DNA from: an uncultured Alphaproteobacteria bacterium
Lineage (GTDB): Bacteria; Pseudomonadota; Alphaproteobacteria; Micavibrionales; Micavibrionaceae
Length of the DNA stretch: 64,000 nucleotides
NCBI GenBank assembly: GCA_937923625.1
Contig: CALDTV010000013.1
Span: 1-64,000, forward strand
Direction of reading: 5' to 3'
How positions within the stretch are numbered: the stretch's first letter is position 1; every line of letters begins with the position of its first letter. Both the position numbers and the translations under genes were made by a program. Of this stretch, positions 1-9,632 are shown in pieces. The notes beneath the pieces are model-generated. The model was not told where the DNA came from. It did no database searches and was given only the letters and a program-made list of their open reading frames with translations.

Positions 1-1764
1 CGCTTGTCTGTCATTTTTAAATTCACCAATATCCCATGCCTCGACGCCACGTTTGGCAAAGAGAGCTAAGAGTTTGTCAACATTTTCTGGTGGTACGGCG
101 AGGGTCATGCGTTCTTGGCTTTCCGAAATCCAAATTTCCCATGGCTGCATGCCTGGATATTTAAGCGGCACTTTATCGAGTGCTAAACAAAAGCCGCCAG
201 AACTTTCGCCCATTTCGCCAACGCTTGAAGCCAATCCGCCTGCGCCGTTATCGGTGATGGCATTATAGAGGCCGAGGTCACGAATTTCTTTGACGATAGC
301 ATCAGAGAATTTCTTTTGTGTGATCGGGTCGCCAATTTGTACGGCTGTCGCGGGGGAGCTTTCATCAAGCGCCACAGAAGAGAAAGTTGCGCCGTGAATA
401 CCGTCACGACCAACTTTACCGCCAACCATAATGATGCGATCGCCATTATGGGCAGACTTTTCATGGCTTGGCTTGCCGTTCACTTCGCGCGGAATGATGC
501 CAACTGTGCCTGCAAAAACGAGGGGTTTGCCAACATAACGATCATCAAAATACAAGAAACCTTGTGGTGTCGGGATACCGGATTGATTGCCACCACTTTC
601 AACGCCAGCCACGACCCCCTTCATGATCGTGTCAGGGGAGAGAATAGGTGTCATCTTGTTTTGACCGCGGAAATATTCCGGTGAGGTGCGTGGGTCAGCA
701 AGGCAAAATCCGTAACGATTAAGCACAGGCTTCGCCCCTTGGCCAAAGCCCATGCAGTCGCGGTTAACCCCAACAATCCCCGTAATCGCGCCACCGAAAG
801 GGTCAAGAGCGGAAGGGGAGTTATGGGTTTCAACTTTATCCGTAATCATCCAATGATCGTCAAAAATAATGCCGCCGGCATTGTCACTAAAGACGGAGAT
901 ACAAAAATCATCATCGCCTCTGGCGGCGCGAATCTCATTTGTTGCGCCTTTGATGTAATGCTTATAAAGGCCTGCCGTAATCTCATCGATGGGGCTAGCG
1001 AAAATGGTGTGTTTACAATGTTCTGACCATGTTTGGGCAAGGGTTTCTAGTTCTACATCGGTAGGGTTACGACCTAATGTCTTAAAATGCTCTTGTACCG
1101 CTTTCATATATGTTAAAGACATACCAAGCGGGCCGCGGCGTGTGCCATCAGGGTTTGCGATACCTTCTTTGCCGATGATAATTAATTCTTCATCACTGAC
1201 ATTTAAATTAACCTCATCAACGATAATCTCTTCCGTGCCTAAAACAACTTTAGGGATAACAATGCCCATGCCGCTATCAGATTTAAATTGAGTTTTATTT
1301 TTATTGGTCGCACGCTGGATAAGAGGGTTGTGAAGCTCTGCTGCTATAGCTTTCACATCACCTTCGTTCATGTCTCCCTTGATAAGCAGCAGTTGAGAAG
1401 AATAGATGTTTCGTTCATCACCAAGGGTGAGGGTGGTTAGCTCTTCAGCTGTATGTCCAATATTATCGGTTACCCCTGGGAGGAAGCCAATTTCTAAAGC
1501 CCAGTCAAAGTCGCCGACTGTGTCCCAATAATCATTGGCGGGGGCGTTATTTTCACCAATAACAAAAGCGCGTTGTGTCACTGGATTGGTAAAAGATTTT
1601 AAACAGTCCTTAATCTTTTCTTGGGATTTAATGGGTTGTTCAACGGTGTAAACATCGACGACACGGATGCCCTTAATACCGTTGATAATTTTGGCAAAAT
1701 TCCGTTCATATGTTTTGGCGCGGCCATCTTCGGAAACGGTAAAAACTTCAATACGTTGTGACAT
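1..1764 (-). CDS. purL: Phosphoribosylformylglycinamidine synthase, fused PurS-PurL (3' end outside window)
   Basis: FGAM synthase catalyses the ATP- and glutamine-dependent conversion of FGAR to FGAM in purine synthesis. The start is ATG at 1764-1762, and 588 codons are visible before the left edge. Residues about 1-155 look like PurS material (for example FDWALEIGFLPG at 86-97), followed by the PurL N-terminal signature TWSEHCKHTIF at 245-255 and the glycine-rich region with ESGGNQSGIPTPQGF. PurS and PurL are usually separate proteins in alphaproteobacteria; here they appear fused. No glutaminase (PurQ) domain is visible, but the C-terminus is missing. The assignment to PurL is firm; the fusion is inferred from the N-terminal extension. 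Confidence 0.93.
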   Translation of the reverse strand, partial: MSQRIEVFTVSEDGRAKTYERNFAKIINGIKGIRVVDVYTVEQPIKSQEKIKDCLKSFTNPVTQRAFVIGENNAPANDYWDTVGDFDWALEIGFLPGVTDNIGHTAEELTTLTLGDERNIYSSQLLLIKGDMNEGDVKAIAAELHNPLIQRATNKNKTQFKSDSGMGIVIPKVVLGTEEIIVDEVNLNVSDEELIIIGKEGIANPDGTRRGPLGMSLTYMKAVQEHFKTLGRNPTDVELETLAQTWSEHCKHTIFASPIDEITAGLYKHYIKGATNEIRAARGDDDFCISVFSDNAGGIIFDDHWMITDKVETHNSPSALDPFGGAITGIVGVNRDCMGFGQGAKPVLNRYGFCLADPRTSPEYFRGQNKMTPILSPDTIMKGVVAGVESGGNQSGIPTPQGFLYFDDRYVGKPLVFAGTVGIIPREVNGKPSHEKSAHNGDRIIMVGGKVGRDGIHGATFSSVALDESSPATAVQIGDPITQKKFSDAIVKEIRDLGLYNAITDNGAGGLASSVGEMGESSGGFCLALDKVPLKYPGMQPWEIWISESQERMTLAVPPENVDKLLALFAKRGVEAWDIGEFKNDRQA

Positions 1765-1806
1765 GCTGTTTAATTAGAGCATTTCACCCACGGCGTCTAT
1801 GCAAAA

Positions 1807-2148
1807 TTAAGCTGGCACGCAAGCTTGTCGTGGATGGTTTTCTGCAACGTCATTTTTGTTAGATTTGTAGGCACTTTCGAACGTACTTAATTGAGTTCTT
1901 GCAGCCGCAAGATCGTTAAAAATAATGCCTTTTTCTAAGCCTCTTAATGAAAGCTGAGCTTCTTCTATATCGCCTACTAATGCTCCATTTTCTGCCGTTT
2001 TTTGAAAAAAGCCTTTTACAACAAATTGGCCGCCTGTATGTTCTCTAATTTCTTGCCACGTAATTCCTGCAATATTACCATCCTCTTCCGTGTTGTCATA
2101 TTTGAAAGCTTTGGAAAGTTTGATTATTTTTGGTGAGGTCATAGTCAT
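1807..2148 (-). CDS. Small orphan protein, 113 aa
   Basis: Unrecognised soluble protein with no signal peptide or membrane segment. It has a mixed, charged composition, an N-terminal basic stretch (SPKIIKLSKAFKY) and a helical C-terminal half. The start could be either of two ATGs two codons apart (MTMTSP); the upstream AAAAGAA is a weak ribosome binding site. It lies 42 bp upstream of purL on the same strand and diverges from nuoG. It is one of several orphan genes placed at operon boundaries in this window. The reading frame is complete, so it is probably expressed, but no function can be assigned. Confidence 0.6.
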   Translation of the reverse strand: MTMTSPKIIKLSKAFKYDNTEEDGNIAGITWQEIREHTGGQFVVKGFFQKTAENGALVGDIEEAQLSLRGLEKGIIFNDLAAARTQLSTFESAYKSNKNDVAENHPRQACVPA

Positions 2149-2288
2149 TTCTTTTTTTTTAAGATATTTACAATTAGCTGTTTTAAAAGTTATGTCAATG
2201 TTGTTTCCTGTTTCTTATGCAGTGTTTTTTCTTTTTTTTGTACAATCTTCTGTGTACTCTATCGATTCAATGAGATAGGTAAGTATTT

Positions 2289-4319
2289 ATGCCAAAATTA
2301 ACCATCAATGATCAAGAAATCGAAATTGCCGCTGGCACGTCTATTATTCAAGCAGCCGAACAGATTGGTGTGGAGATTCCGCATTTTTGCTACCATGACC
2401 GCTTAAGCGTTCCTGCCAATTGCCGTATGTGCCTTGTTGAGGTTGAGGGCGGTCCGCCGAAACCTGTGGCATCTTGTGCGATGGCGTGCGGTGAAGGCAT
2501 GGTGGTTAAGACCGACTCGCCGATGGTAAAAAAGGCGCGTAAAGGCGTCATGGAAATGCTTCTTATTAATCACCCGTTGGATTGCCCTATTTGCGATCAA
2601 GGCGGTGAATGTGATTTACAGGATCAAGCCGTTGCTTATGGTTATGATCGTTCGCGATATCATGAGAATAAACGCGCTGTAAAAGACAAAAATTTAGGCC
2701 CGTTAATCAAAACCATCATGACGCGCTGTATTAATTGTACGCGTTGCGTTCGTTTTGGTGAAGAAGTGGCCGGCGTGACGGAATTAGGCCAGCTCAACCG
2801 CAGTGAAAACGCCGAAATAGGTACATTTATTGAACAGGCGGTGACGACAGAACTATCGGGCAACATGATTGATATTTGCCCTGTTGGCGCGCTAACGAGC
2901 AAGCCTTATGCGTTTAAGGCACGTTCTTGGGAATTAAAAAAGACGGAAACTATTGATGTGCACGACGCCGTTGGTTGTAACATCCGTGTCGATAGCCGCG
3001 GTGTTGAGGTGATGCGGGTTTTACCGCGTTTACATGAAGATGTGAATGAGGAATGGATTAATGACCGTTCGCGCTTTGCTTATGATGGTTTGAAGAAAAA
3101 CCGTTTGGATAAACCTTATTTTAAAAAAGACGGTAAGCTTCAGCCCGTGACATGGGACGAGGCATTGAAGGTCGCTGGCGACAAGCTTAAAACTTTCAAA
3201 CATGATAATATTGCTGCGCTGGCAGGGGATTTGGCGGATGCGGAGAGCATATATGCCCTTAAAACCCTCATGGCTCAATTAGGCGTAGAACAATTAGAAT
3301 GCCGCGTTGATGGCGCGAAATTCGATACAACGCAAAAATCTGGTTACAGCTTTAATTCGACAATTGCTGGCATTGAAGAGGCTGACGCTATTTTATTGGT
3401 GGGCACAAACCCACGCCATGAAGCGACATTAATTAATGCGCGTATTCGTAAAACCTATAATGATAAACGGATTCCAATCGCTTATATCGGTGAGGAAGTC
3501 GATTTGGCGCATCCTGCTTTGCATGCGGGAAAAACACTTCAAGATTTAAAGGCGCTGGCGAATGATAAAGATAATCAAGTGAAGGCCGAACGCCCGATGA
3601 TGATTGTTGGTATGGGGGCCTTCCAACGCGAAGATGGTATGGCTGTTCATGGTTTACTCCATAATGTAGCGGAACAATTGGGTGTTGTTAAAGAAGGTTG
3701 GAACGGTTTTAACGTACTTCATAATGCGGCCTCCCGTATGGCTGCGTTGGAAATGGATTTTACACCCGCGCGTCATTTTGATTTGGATGAAATGGGGCTG
3801 GTTTATTTATTGGGCGTGGATAACCCTGAAACCATTGATGCCATTAACCCACGTAGCTTTGTGATCTACCAAGGGCATCATGGTGACTTAGGTGCACATC
3901 GGGCAGATTTGATACTTCCAGGGGCGGCCTACACGGAAAAAGATGCTATTTACATGAACATGGAAGGCCGCGCGCAACGCGGTCGTCGTGCCATTTTCCC
4001 ACCGGGGGAGGCGCGTGATGATTGGTCAATTATACGCGCAATATCAACACATTGCGATAAAGAGTTAAAGTTTAATAACCTCTCCGAATTGCGTGAAGAA
4101 ATGATTGCCGCTTACACGCGTTTGGGGCAATTCGATGAAGTGCATCCTGCTTCGTGGGCAAGCTTTGGCGGTAATGCTGATAGCGTCACTGACGAGGAAC
4201 TTGTCTACCCCATCGAGAATTTTTATATGACCAATGTTATAACCCGTGCATCAGAGACAATGCGTCTTTGTACAGAAAAATTTGCTGAAACATCAGAATT
4301 TCAAGAGGCCGCAGAATAA
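2289..4319 (+). CDS. nuoG: NADH-quinone oxidoreductase subunit G
   Basis: Large peripheral-arm iron-sulfur subunit of respiratory complex I (676 aa), carrying electrons from NADH towards quinone. Cluster ligands are visible: 2Fe-2S C34, C45, C48, C63; a His-Cys3 4Fe-4S site H95, C99, C102, C108; and a second 4Fe-4S site C147, C150, C153, C197. A molybdopterin-oxidoreductase-like domain follows. It is the first nuo gene here: nuoA-F are not upstream, where an orphan gene and purL are divergent. A possible promoter in the AT-rich gap is weak (TTGTAC at 2238, TATCGA at 2260). Its stop overlaps the next start as TAATG. Confidence 0.97.
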   Translation: MPKLTINDQEIEIAAGTSIIQAAEQIGVEIPHFCYHDRLSVPANCRMCLVEVEGGPPKPVASCAMACGEGMVVKTDSPMVKKARKGVMEMLLINHPLDCPICDQGGECDLQDQAVAYGYDRSRYHENKRAVKDKNLGPLIKTIMTRCINCTRCVRFGEEVAGVTELGQLNRSENAEIGTFIEQAVTTELSGNMIDICPVGALTSKPYAFKARSWELKKTETIDVHDAVGCNIRVDSRGVEVMRVLPRLHEDVNEEWINDRSRFAYDGLKKNRLDKPYFKKDGKLQPVTWDEALKVAGDKLKTFKHDNIAALAGDLADAESIYALKTLMAQLGVEQLECRVDGAKFDTTQKSGYSFNSTIAGIEEADAILLVGTNPRHEATLINARIRKTYNDKRIPIAYIGEEVDLAHPALHAGKTLQDLKALANDKDNQVKAERPMMIVGMGAFQREDGMAVHGLLHNVAEQLGVVKEGWNGFNVLHNAASRMAALEMDFTPARHFDLDEMGLVYLLGVDNPETIDAINPRSFVIYQGHHGDLGAHRADLILPGAAYTEKDAIYMNMEGRAQRGRRAIFPPGEARDDWSIIRAISTHCDKELKFNNLSELREEMIAAYTRLGQFDEVHPASWASFGGNADSVTDEELVYPIENFYMTNVITRASETMRLCTEKFAETSEFQEAAE

Positions 4320-4723
4320 TGACCAAAAGCACATTAGACCAAGTTCAAGAATTTCATGAGACTTATGGCCTGCCCGTTGAAAGCGATCAAACAACTGGAA
4401 GCGACCAAACAAAAGAATTACGAATCAATTTGTTACAAGAAGAACTTAATGAATTAAAAGAAGCGCTGGAGAACGATGATTTAGTTGAAACGCTGGATGC
4501 GTTGATTGATCTGCAATATGTGCTGGATGGTGCGTTTTTATCTTTTGGTATGCAAGAGGTGAAGGAAGAGGCTTTTAATGAAGTGCATCGTTCAAACATG
4601 TCAAAGCTAGGCGCGGACGGCAAACCCATTCGCCGCGAAGGTGATGGCAAAGTCATGAAAGGCCCAAATTATTTCAAACCTGATATGACGCAGTTTATTA
4701 AGGTGAAGCGGAAAGCGGCTTAA
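4319..4723 (+). CDS. MazG-like / phosphoribosyl-ATP pyrophosphohydrolase-family protein
   Basis: 134 aa all-alpha NTP pyrophosphohydrolase-type protein. The MazG-superfamily metal-binding pattern is visible: EELNE (about residues 41-45), then ETLDALIDLQYV (about 58-69), fitting EExxE...ExxD. The C-terminal part, with basic residues and a GPNYFKPD motif, resembles phage and bacterial HisE/MazG-like proteins that hydrolyse nucleotides. The start overlaps the nuoG stop (TAATG), implying translational coupling. This is an odd position, since nuoG and nuoH are normally adjacent. The substrate is unknown; a housecleaning role on non-canonical NTPs is an inference from the family. Confidence 0.8.
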   Translation: MTKSTLDQVQEFHETYGLPVESDQTTGSDQTKELRINLLQEELNELKEALENDDLVETLDALIDLQYVLDGAFLSFGMQEVKEEAFNEVHRSNMSKLGADGKPIRREGDGKVMKGPNYFKPDMTQFIKVKRKAA

Positions 4724-4739
4724 AATGATTTTAACTATT

Positions 4740-4821
4740 CGTCATTGCGAGCGTAGCGCGGCAATCCATAGTGATGTTTACCGCATTGAGCTTCCGTGTT
4801 CGCTTCGTTCTCTCGCAATGA
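4740..4821. repeat. Palindromic repeat, family A, copy 1 (between MazG-like gene and nuoH)
   Basis: Interspersed inverted repeat beginning CGTCATTGCGAGCG and ending CTCTCGCAATGA, able to fold into a long hairpin. It lies inside the nuo operon and ends about 20 nt before the nuoH ATG, so it occupies most of the nuoH leader, and no clear Shine-Dalgarno sequence remains. Related copies lie at 7127, 18913, 28579 and 41540. Confidence 0.8.
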
Positions 4822-4840
4822 AACATAAAACGGTGCTTTC

Positions 4841-5851
4841 ATGATTGAAATTTGGAATACATACGGGATGCCAACACTCTTTATGCTGATGCATATTGGT
4901 ATTCTCATTGGCGTGCTTTTGGGCGCGGTGGCTTATTATACTTATCTCGAGCGTAAAGTAATGGGGGCGATGCAACGCCGCCAAGGGCCTATGACCGTGG
5001 GCCCCTTTGGGTTGCTTCAGCCTATTGCGGATGGGGTAAAGCTTCTGTCGAAAGAAACCATTGTTCCTTCAAACGCCAATGGCCCTGTCTTTGTGATTGC
5101 GCCGATGTTGACCTTTACCTTGGCATTAATTGCGTGGGCGGTGATTCCCGTTAACGCGAAGTGGGTGCTGGCGGATATTAATGTTGGTATTCTCTACCTT
5201 TTCGCTGTCTCTTCTATGGGGGTCTATGGTGTGATTATGGCGGGATGGGCGTCTAATTCTAAATATGCTTTTCTTGGTGGGTTGCGCTCTGCGTCGCAAA
5301 TGGTCTCATACGAAGTCTCGATGGGGCTCGTGATTGTATGCGTTCTGTTATGTGTTGGCTCACTCAACCTCTCTGAAATTATCACGACCGAGCGTCCATT
5401 TTGGGTTCAGGTAATGTTGTTCCCTATGTTGATCGTGTTTTTGGTGTCTATTTTGGCAGAAACAAATCGCGCACCGTTTGATTTACCAGAGGGCGAGTCA
5501 GAGATTACAGGCGGTTTCATGGTCGAATATTCTGCCATGACTTTTGCGCTCTTCTTCCTTGGTGAATACGCCAATATGATTTTGATGTCAGCGATGACCG
5601 TGGTGTTGTTCCTCGGCGGGTGGTTGCCGCCGTTTGGGATTGACGCGCTTGCGTTTGTGCCGGGTGTTGTCTGGTTCTCGCTCAAGACCTTGCTCGTGAT
5701 GTTCTTTTTTGTATGGAGCCGCGCGACATTCCCCCGTTATCGCTATGACCAGTTGATGCGCTTGGGCTGGAAAGTATTTTTGCCATTTACATTGTTTTGG
5801 GTTGTTGTCGTGTCTGGCTCGCTCATTTATTTTGACGCATTGCCGAAATAG
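4841..5851 (+). CDS. nuoH: NADH-quinone oxidoreductase subunit H
   Basis: Membrane subunit of complex I at the junction with the peripheral arm, forming part of the quinone chamber (336 aa, about eight hydrophobic segments). Family signatures include [16 protein letters not shown] near residues 31-46 and the conserved acidic loop [14 protein letters not shown]. The length is typical. The start is ATG at 4841 with no clear Shine-Dalgarno sequence, because a palindromic repeat directly precedes it. It is followed by nuoI after a 24 bp gap. Confidence 0.97.
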   Translation: MIEIWNTYGMPTLFMLMHIGILIGVLLGAVAYYTYLERKVMGAMQRRQGPMTVGPFGLLQPIADGVKLLSKETIVPSNANGPVFVIAPMLTFTLALIAWAVIPVNAKWVLADINVGILYLFAVSSMGVYGVIMAGWASNSKYAFLGGLRSASQMVSYEVSMGLVIVCVLLCVGSLNLSEIITTERPFWVQVMLFPMLIVFLVSILAETNRAPFDLPEGESEITGGFMVEYSAMTFALFFLGEYANMILMSAMTVVLFLGGWLPPFGIDALAFVPGVVWFSLKTLLVMFFFVWSRATFPRYRYDQLMRLGWKVFLPFTLFWVVVVSGSLIYFDALPK

Positions 5852-5875
5852 GCCAAAGTAAGATAGATTGTTGAT

Positions 5876-6358
5876 ATGAAAAAATTCTTTAAAGCATTCT
5901 TCCTGACTGAAATTGTCAAAGGTATGGCCTTAACATTGAAATATATGTTTTTTATGCCACGCGTGACGATTAATTATCCCAATGAAAAAGGGCCGATCAG
6001 TCCGCGTTTCCGCGGGGAGCATGCGCTTCGCCGTTATCCCAATGGTGAAGAGCGTTGCATTGCTTGTAAATTATGCGAGGCGATTTGCCCCGCGCAGGCG
6101 ATTACAATTGAGGCAGAGCCGCGTGAAGATGGATCGCGTAGAACGACTCGGTACGATATTGATATGACAAAATGCATTTATTGCGGCTTGTGTCAGGAAG
6201 CGTGCCCAGTGGATGCCATCGTCGAAGGGCCTAATTTTGAATTTGCAACAGAAACCCGTGAAGAGCTTTATTACAACAAAGATAAACTGCTCGATAATGG
6301 CGATAGATGGGAAGCGCAAATTGCCGCTAATCTTGCCGCTGACGCGCCTTATCGTTGA
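5876..6358 (+). CDS. nuoI: NADH-quinone oxidoreductase subunit I
   Basis: 160 aa ferredoxin-like subunit carrying the two 4Fe-4S clusters (N6a/N6b) that pass electrons to the terminal N2 cluster near quinone. Ligands are C61, C64, C67, C71 and C100, C103, C106, C110, each in the CxxCxxCxxxCP pattern. The N-terminal amphipathic helix ([15 protein letters not shown]) attaches it to the membrane domain. It lies between nuoH and nuoJ, with a 144 bp AT-rich gap before nuoJ in which I see no gene. Confidence 0.97.
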   Translation: MKKFFKAFFLTEIVKGMALTLKYMFFMPRVTINYPNEKGPISPRFRGEHALRRYPNGEERCIACKLCEAICPAQAITIEAEPREDGSRRTTRYDIDMTKCIYCGLCQEACPVDAIVEGPNFEFATETREELYYNKDKLLDNGDRWEAQIAANLAADAPYR

Positions 6359-6502
6359 TTTTTTTCCTTTTAAAAAATACTTTCCAATATACGTTCCAAT
6401 ATAAGAGGGATAGATGTTGTCTTTTTGCGCATCAAGGCTTGCGTGTTTTGCCTGATCAGATTAAAAGTTAAGCTGTTATAACAACAAGATATCTCATTCA
6501 CA

Positions 6503-7114
6503 ATGCTCACTGCTTTTGCCTTTTATTTATTTGCTGCTATCACGCTATTAAGCGCGATGATGGTGATTACGGCGCGTAACCCTGTCCATTCGGTGCTTTT
6601 CCTTATTTTAGCGTTCTTTAATGCCGCAGGTTTATTCGTGCTGTTGGGGGCAGAATTTATCGCGATGATTCTTGTCATTGTTTATGTGGGCGCGGTGGCT
6701 GTGTTGTTCCTTTTTGTTGTCATGATGTTGGATATTAGTTTTGCAGACTTGCGTAAAGGGGCAATGCAATATGTGCCTGTCGGATTAATTGCAGGTGGCG
6801 TTTTATTGGCAGAACTTATTGCGGTTTTTGTGGCGTGGCGTTTTTCAAATAGTGCAGAACAAAATATTGCTGTCCCAACCCCCGATGCGGCGGAAGTAAC
6901 CAATACGGAAGCATTGGGGCAGGTGCTTTATACCGATTATATTTATGCATTTCAGATATCTGGTTTGATTTTGTTGGTGGCGATGATTGGCGCGATTGTT
7001 TTGACTCACCGCCGCCGCCCTGGGGTTCGAAAACAAAAAATTGAAGAGCAAGTGTCCCGAACACAAGAAGAAGCGATGGAAATTCAAAAAGTCACACCAG
7101 GTACGGGGATTTAA
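6503..7114 (+). CDS. nuoJ: NADH-quinone oxidoreductase subunit J
   Basis: 203 aa membrane subunit of complex I with five predicted hydrophobic segments. It carries the family pattern GAEFIAMILVIVYVGAVAVL (about residues 49-68), which includes the pi-bulge helix involved in coupling. The C-terminal tail after the last helix is charged and cytoplasmic. The start at 6503 lacks a strong ribosome binding site. A palindromic repeat follows, separating it from nuoK. Confidence 0.96.
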   Translation: MLTAFAFYLFAAITLLSAMMVITARNPVHSVLFLILAFFNAAGLFVLLGAEFIAMILVIVYVGAVAVLFLFVVMMLDISFADLRKGAMQYVPVGLIAGGVLLAELIAVFVAWRFSNSAEQNIAVPTPDAAEVTNTEALGQVLYTDYIYAFQISGLILLVAMIGAIVLTHRRRPGVRKQKIEEQVSRTQEEAMEIQKVTPGTGI

Positions 7115-7126
7115 TGAAAAAGTATA

Positions 7127-7217
7127 ACGTCATTGCGAGAAGCGGAGCGACGAAGCAATCTAGAATGGTTGTTGCGGCTCTGGATTGCCGTGTCGCTATC
7201 GTTCCTCGTAATGATGA
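7127..7217. repeat. Palindromic repeat, family A, copy 2 (between nuoJ and nuoK)
   Basis: Starts ACGTCATTGCGAGAAGCGGA, continues with GACGAAGCAATCTAGAA and ends GTTCCTCGTAATGATGA. The inverted arms can form a long hairpin within the nuo transcript. The same family occurs at 4740, 18913, 28579 and 41540. A position inside an operon argues against a terminator role unless readthrough is high. Confidence 0.8.
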
Positions 7218-7236
7218 TAAAAGAGGGTTTTAAATC

Positions 7237-7554
7237 ATGGAATTCTTTGAAATCGGCTTGGCGCATTATCTCTCTCTGGCGGCGATGCTATTTACGTTGG
7301 GTGTGTTTGGTATCTTTTTAAATCGTAAAAACGTCATTGTGATTTTGATGTGTATTGAGTTGATGCTTTTGGCTGTGAATATCAATTTTGTGGCATTTTC
7401 TGCGCATTTAGGTGATTTGGTCGGGCAAGTTTTTACAATTTTTATTCTAACGGTTGCCGCTGCGGAGGCCGCGATTGGCTTGGCGATTTTGGTGGTTTTG
7501 TTCCGTACCCGTGGCTCTATCGCGGTTGAAGATATTTCGAGTATGAAGGGCTAG
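7237..7554 (+). CDS. nuoK: NADH-quinone oxidoreductase subunit K
   Basis: 105 aa, three-helix MrpC-like subunit of the complex I membrane arm. The conserved [11 protein letters not shown] (about residues 39-49) contains the intramembrane glutamate needed for proton pumping, and a second acidic residue lies in [11 protein letters not shown] in helix 3. The ribosome binding site is AGAGGG, about 10 nt before the ATG. It is followed by nuoL after 15 bp. Confidence 0.97.
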   Translation: MEFFEIGLAHYLSLAAMLFTLGVFGIFLNRKNVIVILMCIELMLLAVNINFVAFSAHLGDLVGQVFTIFILTVAAAEAAIGLAILVVLFRTRGSIAVEDISSMKG

Positions 7555-7569
7555 TAAGAGGGTAATTCT

Positions 7570-9630
7570 ATGGAAATAATCGCTGTCTTTGCACCGTTGG
7601 TTGGCTTTTTGCTTGCTTTCTTATTTGGTAAAAATATGGGAGATAAAGGCGCCCAACTTGTTACTTGTGTGGGAATACTTATTGCGGCTTTTGCCTCATG
7701 CTATTTGTTTTCTACGGTGGTTTTGGGTGCTGGTCATGCTGGTGAACAGGGTGTGTTACACGCAGCAGAGGCGTATGTTGTTACGTTAATGAATTGGATT
7801 TCATCGGGTGCGATGGTGGTTGATTGGTCACTCCGCATTGACGCGCTATCAGTTGTGATGATGTGTGTTGTGACGATTGTTTCAAGTTGTGTTCACATTT
7901 ATTCAATTGGCTATATGAGCCATGATGCCAATAAAGCGCGCTTTATGAGCTATTTAAGCTTGTTTAGCTTTGCCATGTTGATGCTTGTGACCTCTGATAA
8001 TTTGGTGCAACTCTTCTTTGGTTGGGAAGGGGTTGGCGTTGCGTCTTATCTTCTAATTGGTTTTTGGAACCATAAGGACAGTGCCAATGCCGCAAGTATT
8101 AAAGCGTTCTTGGTGAACCGCGTAGGGGATTTTGGTCTTGCGCTAGGTATTTTTGCTGCTTTCTTTGTCTTCGGAACAGTGCAGTTTGATGAATTATTTG
8201 CCTTGGCGGCAGGCAGTGCCGATACGATGATGAATTTCTTCGGCTATGAGCTTCATGCCATGACGGTTATTTGTTTGTTACTGTTCATGGGGGCGATGGG
8301 CAAATCCGCGCAATTGGGACTGCACACATGGTTGCCAGATGCAATGGAAGGGCCAACACCTGTTTCCGCACTTATCCATGCCGCCACGATGGTAACGGCA
8401 GGGGTGTTTTTGGTGGCACGTTTATCGCCTATGTTTGAATTTGCGCCTATCGCGTTGATGGTTGTAACTATTGTTGGTGGATTGACTGCCTTCGTCGCGG
8501 CAACCATTGGTATGACGCAGTTTGATATTAAGCGCGTCATTGCTTATTCGACGATGTCGCAGTTGGGCTACATGTTCTTCGCGCTTGGAGTTTCGGCTTA
8601 CGGCGCAGCGATTTTTCATTTGATGACGCACGCATTTTTCAAGGCCTTGTTATTCCTTGGTGCGGGATCAGTGATTCATGCGATGTCAGATGAACAAGAC
8701 ATGCGTAAAATGGGGGGGATTTGGCGAAAAATTCCAACAACATATGCGCTTATGTGGATTGGCTCACTTGCACTTGCGGGGATGCCGTTCTTTGCGGGCT
8801 ATTATTCAAAAGATATGATCTTGGAAAGCGCCTTTGCAGATCACACATGGTTTGGTAATTTTGCTTTTTGGATGGGGATTGCGGCGGCGTTAATGACGGC
8901 GTTTTATTCTGCGCGTCTTTTATTTATGACGTTTCACGGCAAAGCACGCGCCAGTAAAAAAGTTATGGATCATATCCATGAATCGCCTTTTGTTATGTTG
9001 TTGCCGTTATTTGTTCTGGCGGCAGGATCGTTGTTTGCGGGATATGTTTTTTATGAGAAATTTGTCGGCCATCATCAAATTTGGAACGGTAGTATTTTTG
9101 TTCTGCCAGATAATGACACAGTAACCGCGGCGCATCATGTGCCGCTTTGGGTGAAAAAGTTACCGATTGTGATGGGCGCGTTGGGGCTATTTTTAGGTTG
9201 GGTTTTTTACGCAAAATATGTTGGTTTGCCTGAAAAATTTACTAAAATGTTTAGACCGCTTCATGGGTTGTTTTTCAATAAATGGTTCTTTGATGAGTTT
9301 TATCATAAAACAATGGTTGCGCCTGCAAGTTTTATGGGGCGTTTGTTTTTTAAGACAGATAAGAATGTGGTTGATGGCCTTGGCCCCGATGGTATGGCAA
9401 AAAGCTCACTTGGATTGGCAGGAATGTTAAGCCGTTTTCAAAGTGGGTATGTCTTTCAATATGCGTTTGTTATGATGCTGGGACTGATTGGCATTATTAC
9501 CTGGTATTTTTTCAAGATGGATTTAGGGGCGGTTGCACCGAATATCGAAGTGCCCACAATGGAAATGCGCGGTGGGGAAATACAAGATACAATTATGCCC
9601 GTTGATGGCACGACGGAGGCGTTTGAGTAA
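7570..9630 (+). CDS. nuoL: NADH-quinone oxidoreductase subunit L
   Basis: 686 aa antiporter-like proton-pumping subunit at the distal end of complex I. Signatures include [18 protein letters not shown] (conserved glutamate of helix TM5) and [20 protein letters not shown] (TM7/8 region, with the lysine of [12 protein letters not shown] just before). The C-terminal part contains the long lateral helix and an extra transmembrane segment followed by a short acidic tail. The ribosome binding site is GAGGG. It lies 2 bp from nuoM. Confidence 0.97.
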   Translation: MEIIAVFAPLVGFLLAFLFGKNMGDKGAQLVTCVGILIAAFASCYLFSTVVLGAGHAGEQGVLHAAEAYVVTLMNWISSGAMVVDWSLRIDALSVVMMCVVTIVSSCVHIYSIGYMSHDANKARFMSYLSLFSFAMLMLVTSDNLVQLFFGWEGVGVASYLLIGFWNHKDSANAASIKAFLVNRVGDFGLALGIFAAFFVFGTVQFDELFALAAGSADTMMNFFGYELHAMTVICLLLFMGAMGKSAQLGLHTWLPDAMEGPTPVSALIHAATMVTAGVFLVARLSPMFEFAPIALMVVTIVGGLTAFVAATIGMTQFDIKRVIAYSTMSQLGYMFFALGVSAYGAAIFHLMTHAFFKALLFLGAGSVIHAMSDEQDMRKMGGIWRKIPTTYALMWIGSLALAGMPFFAGYYSKDMILESAFADHTWFGNFAFWMGIAAALMTAFYSARLLFMTFHGKARASKKVMDHIHESPFVMLLPLFVLAAGSLFAGYVFYEKFVGHHQIWNGSIFVLPDNDTVTAAHHVPLWVKKLPIVMGALGLFLGWVFYAKYVGLPEKFTKMFRPLHGLFFNKWFFDEFYHKTMVAPASFMGRLFFKTDKNVVDGLGPDGMAKSSLGLAGMLSRFQSGYVFQYAFVMMLGLIGIITWYFFKMDLGAVAPNIEVPTMEMRGGEIQDTIMPVDGTTEAFE

Positions 9631-9632
9631 TC

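Noticed and set aside
6385-6410. Two copies of TTCCAATATA in the nuoI-nuoJ gap
   Set aside because: Short and AT-rich; it does not fit the GTTC-N7-GTTC operator and no further copies were noticed.
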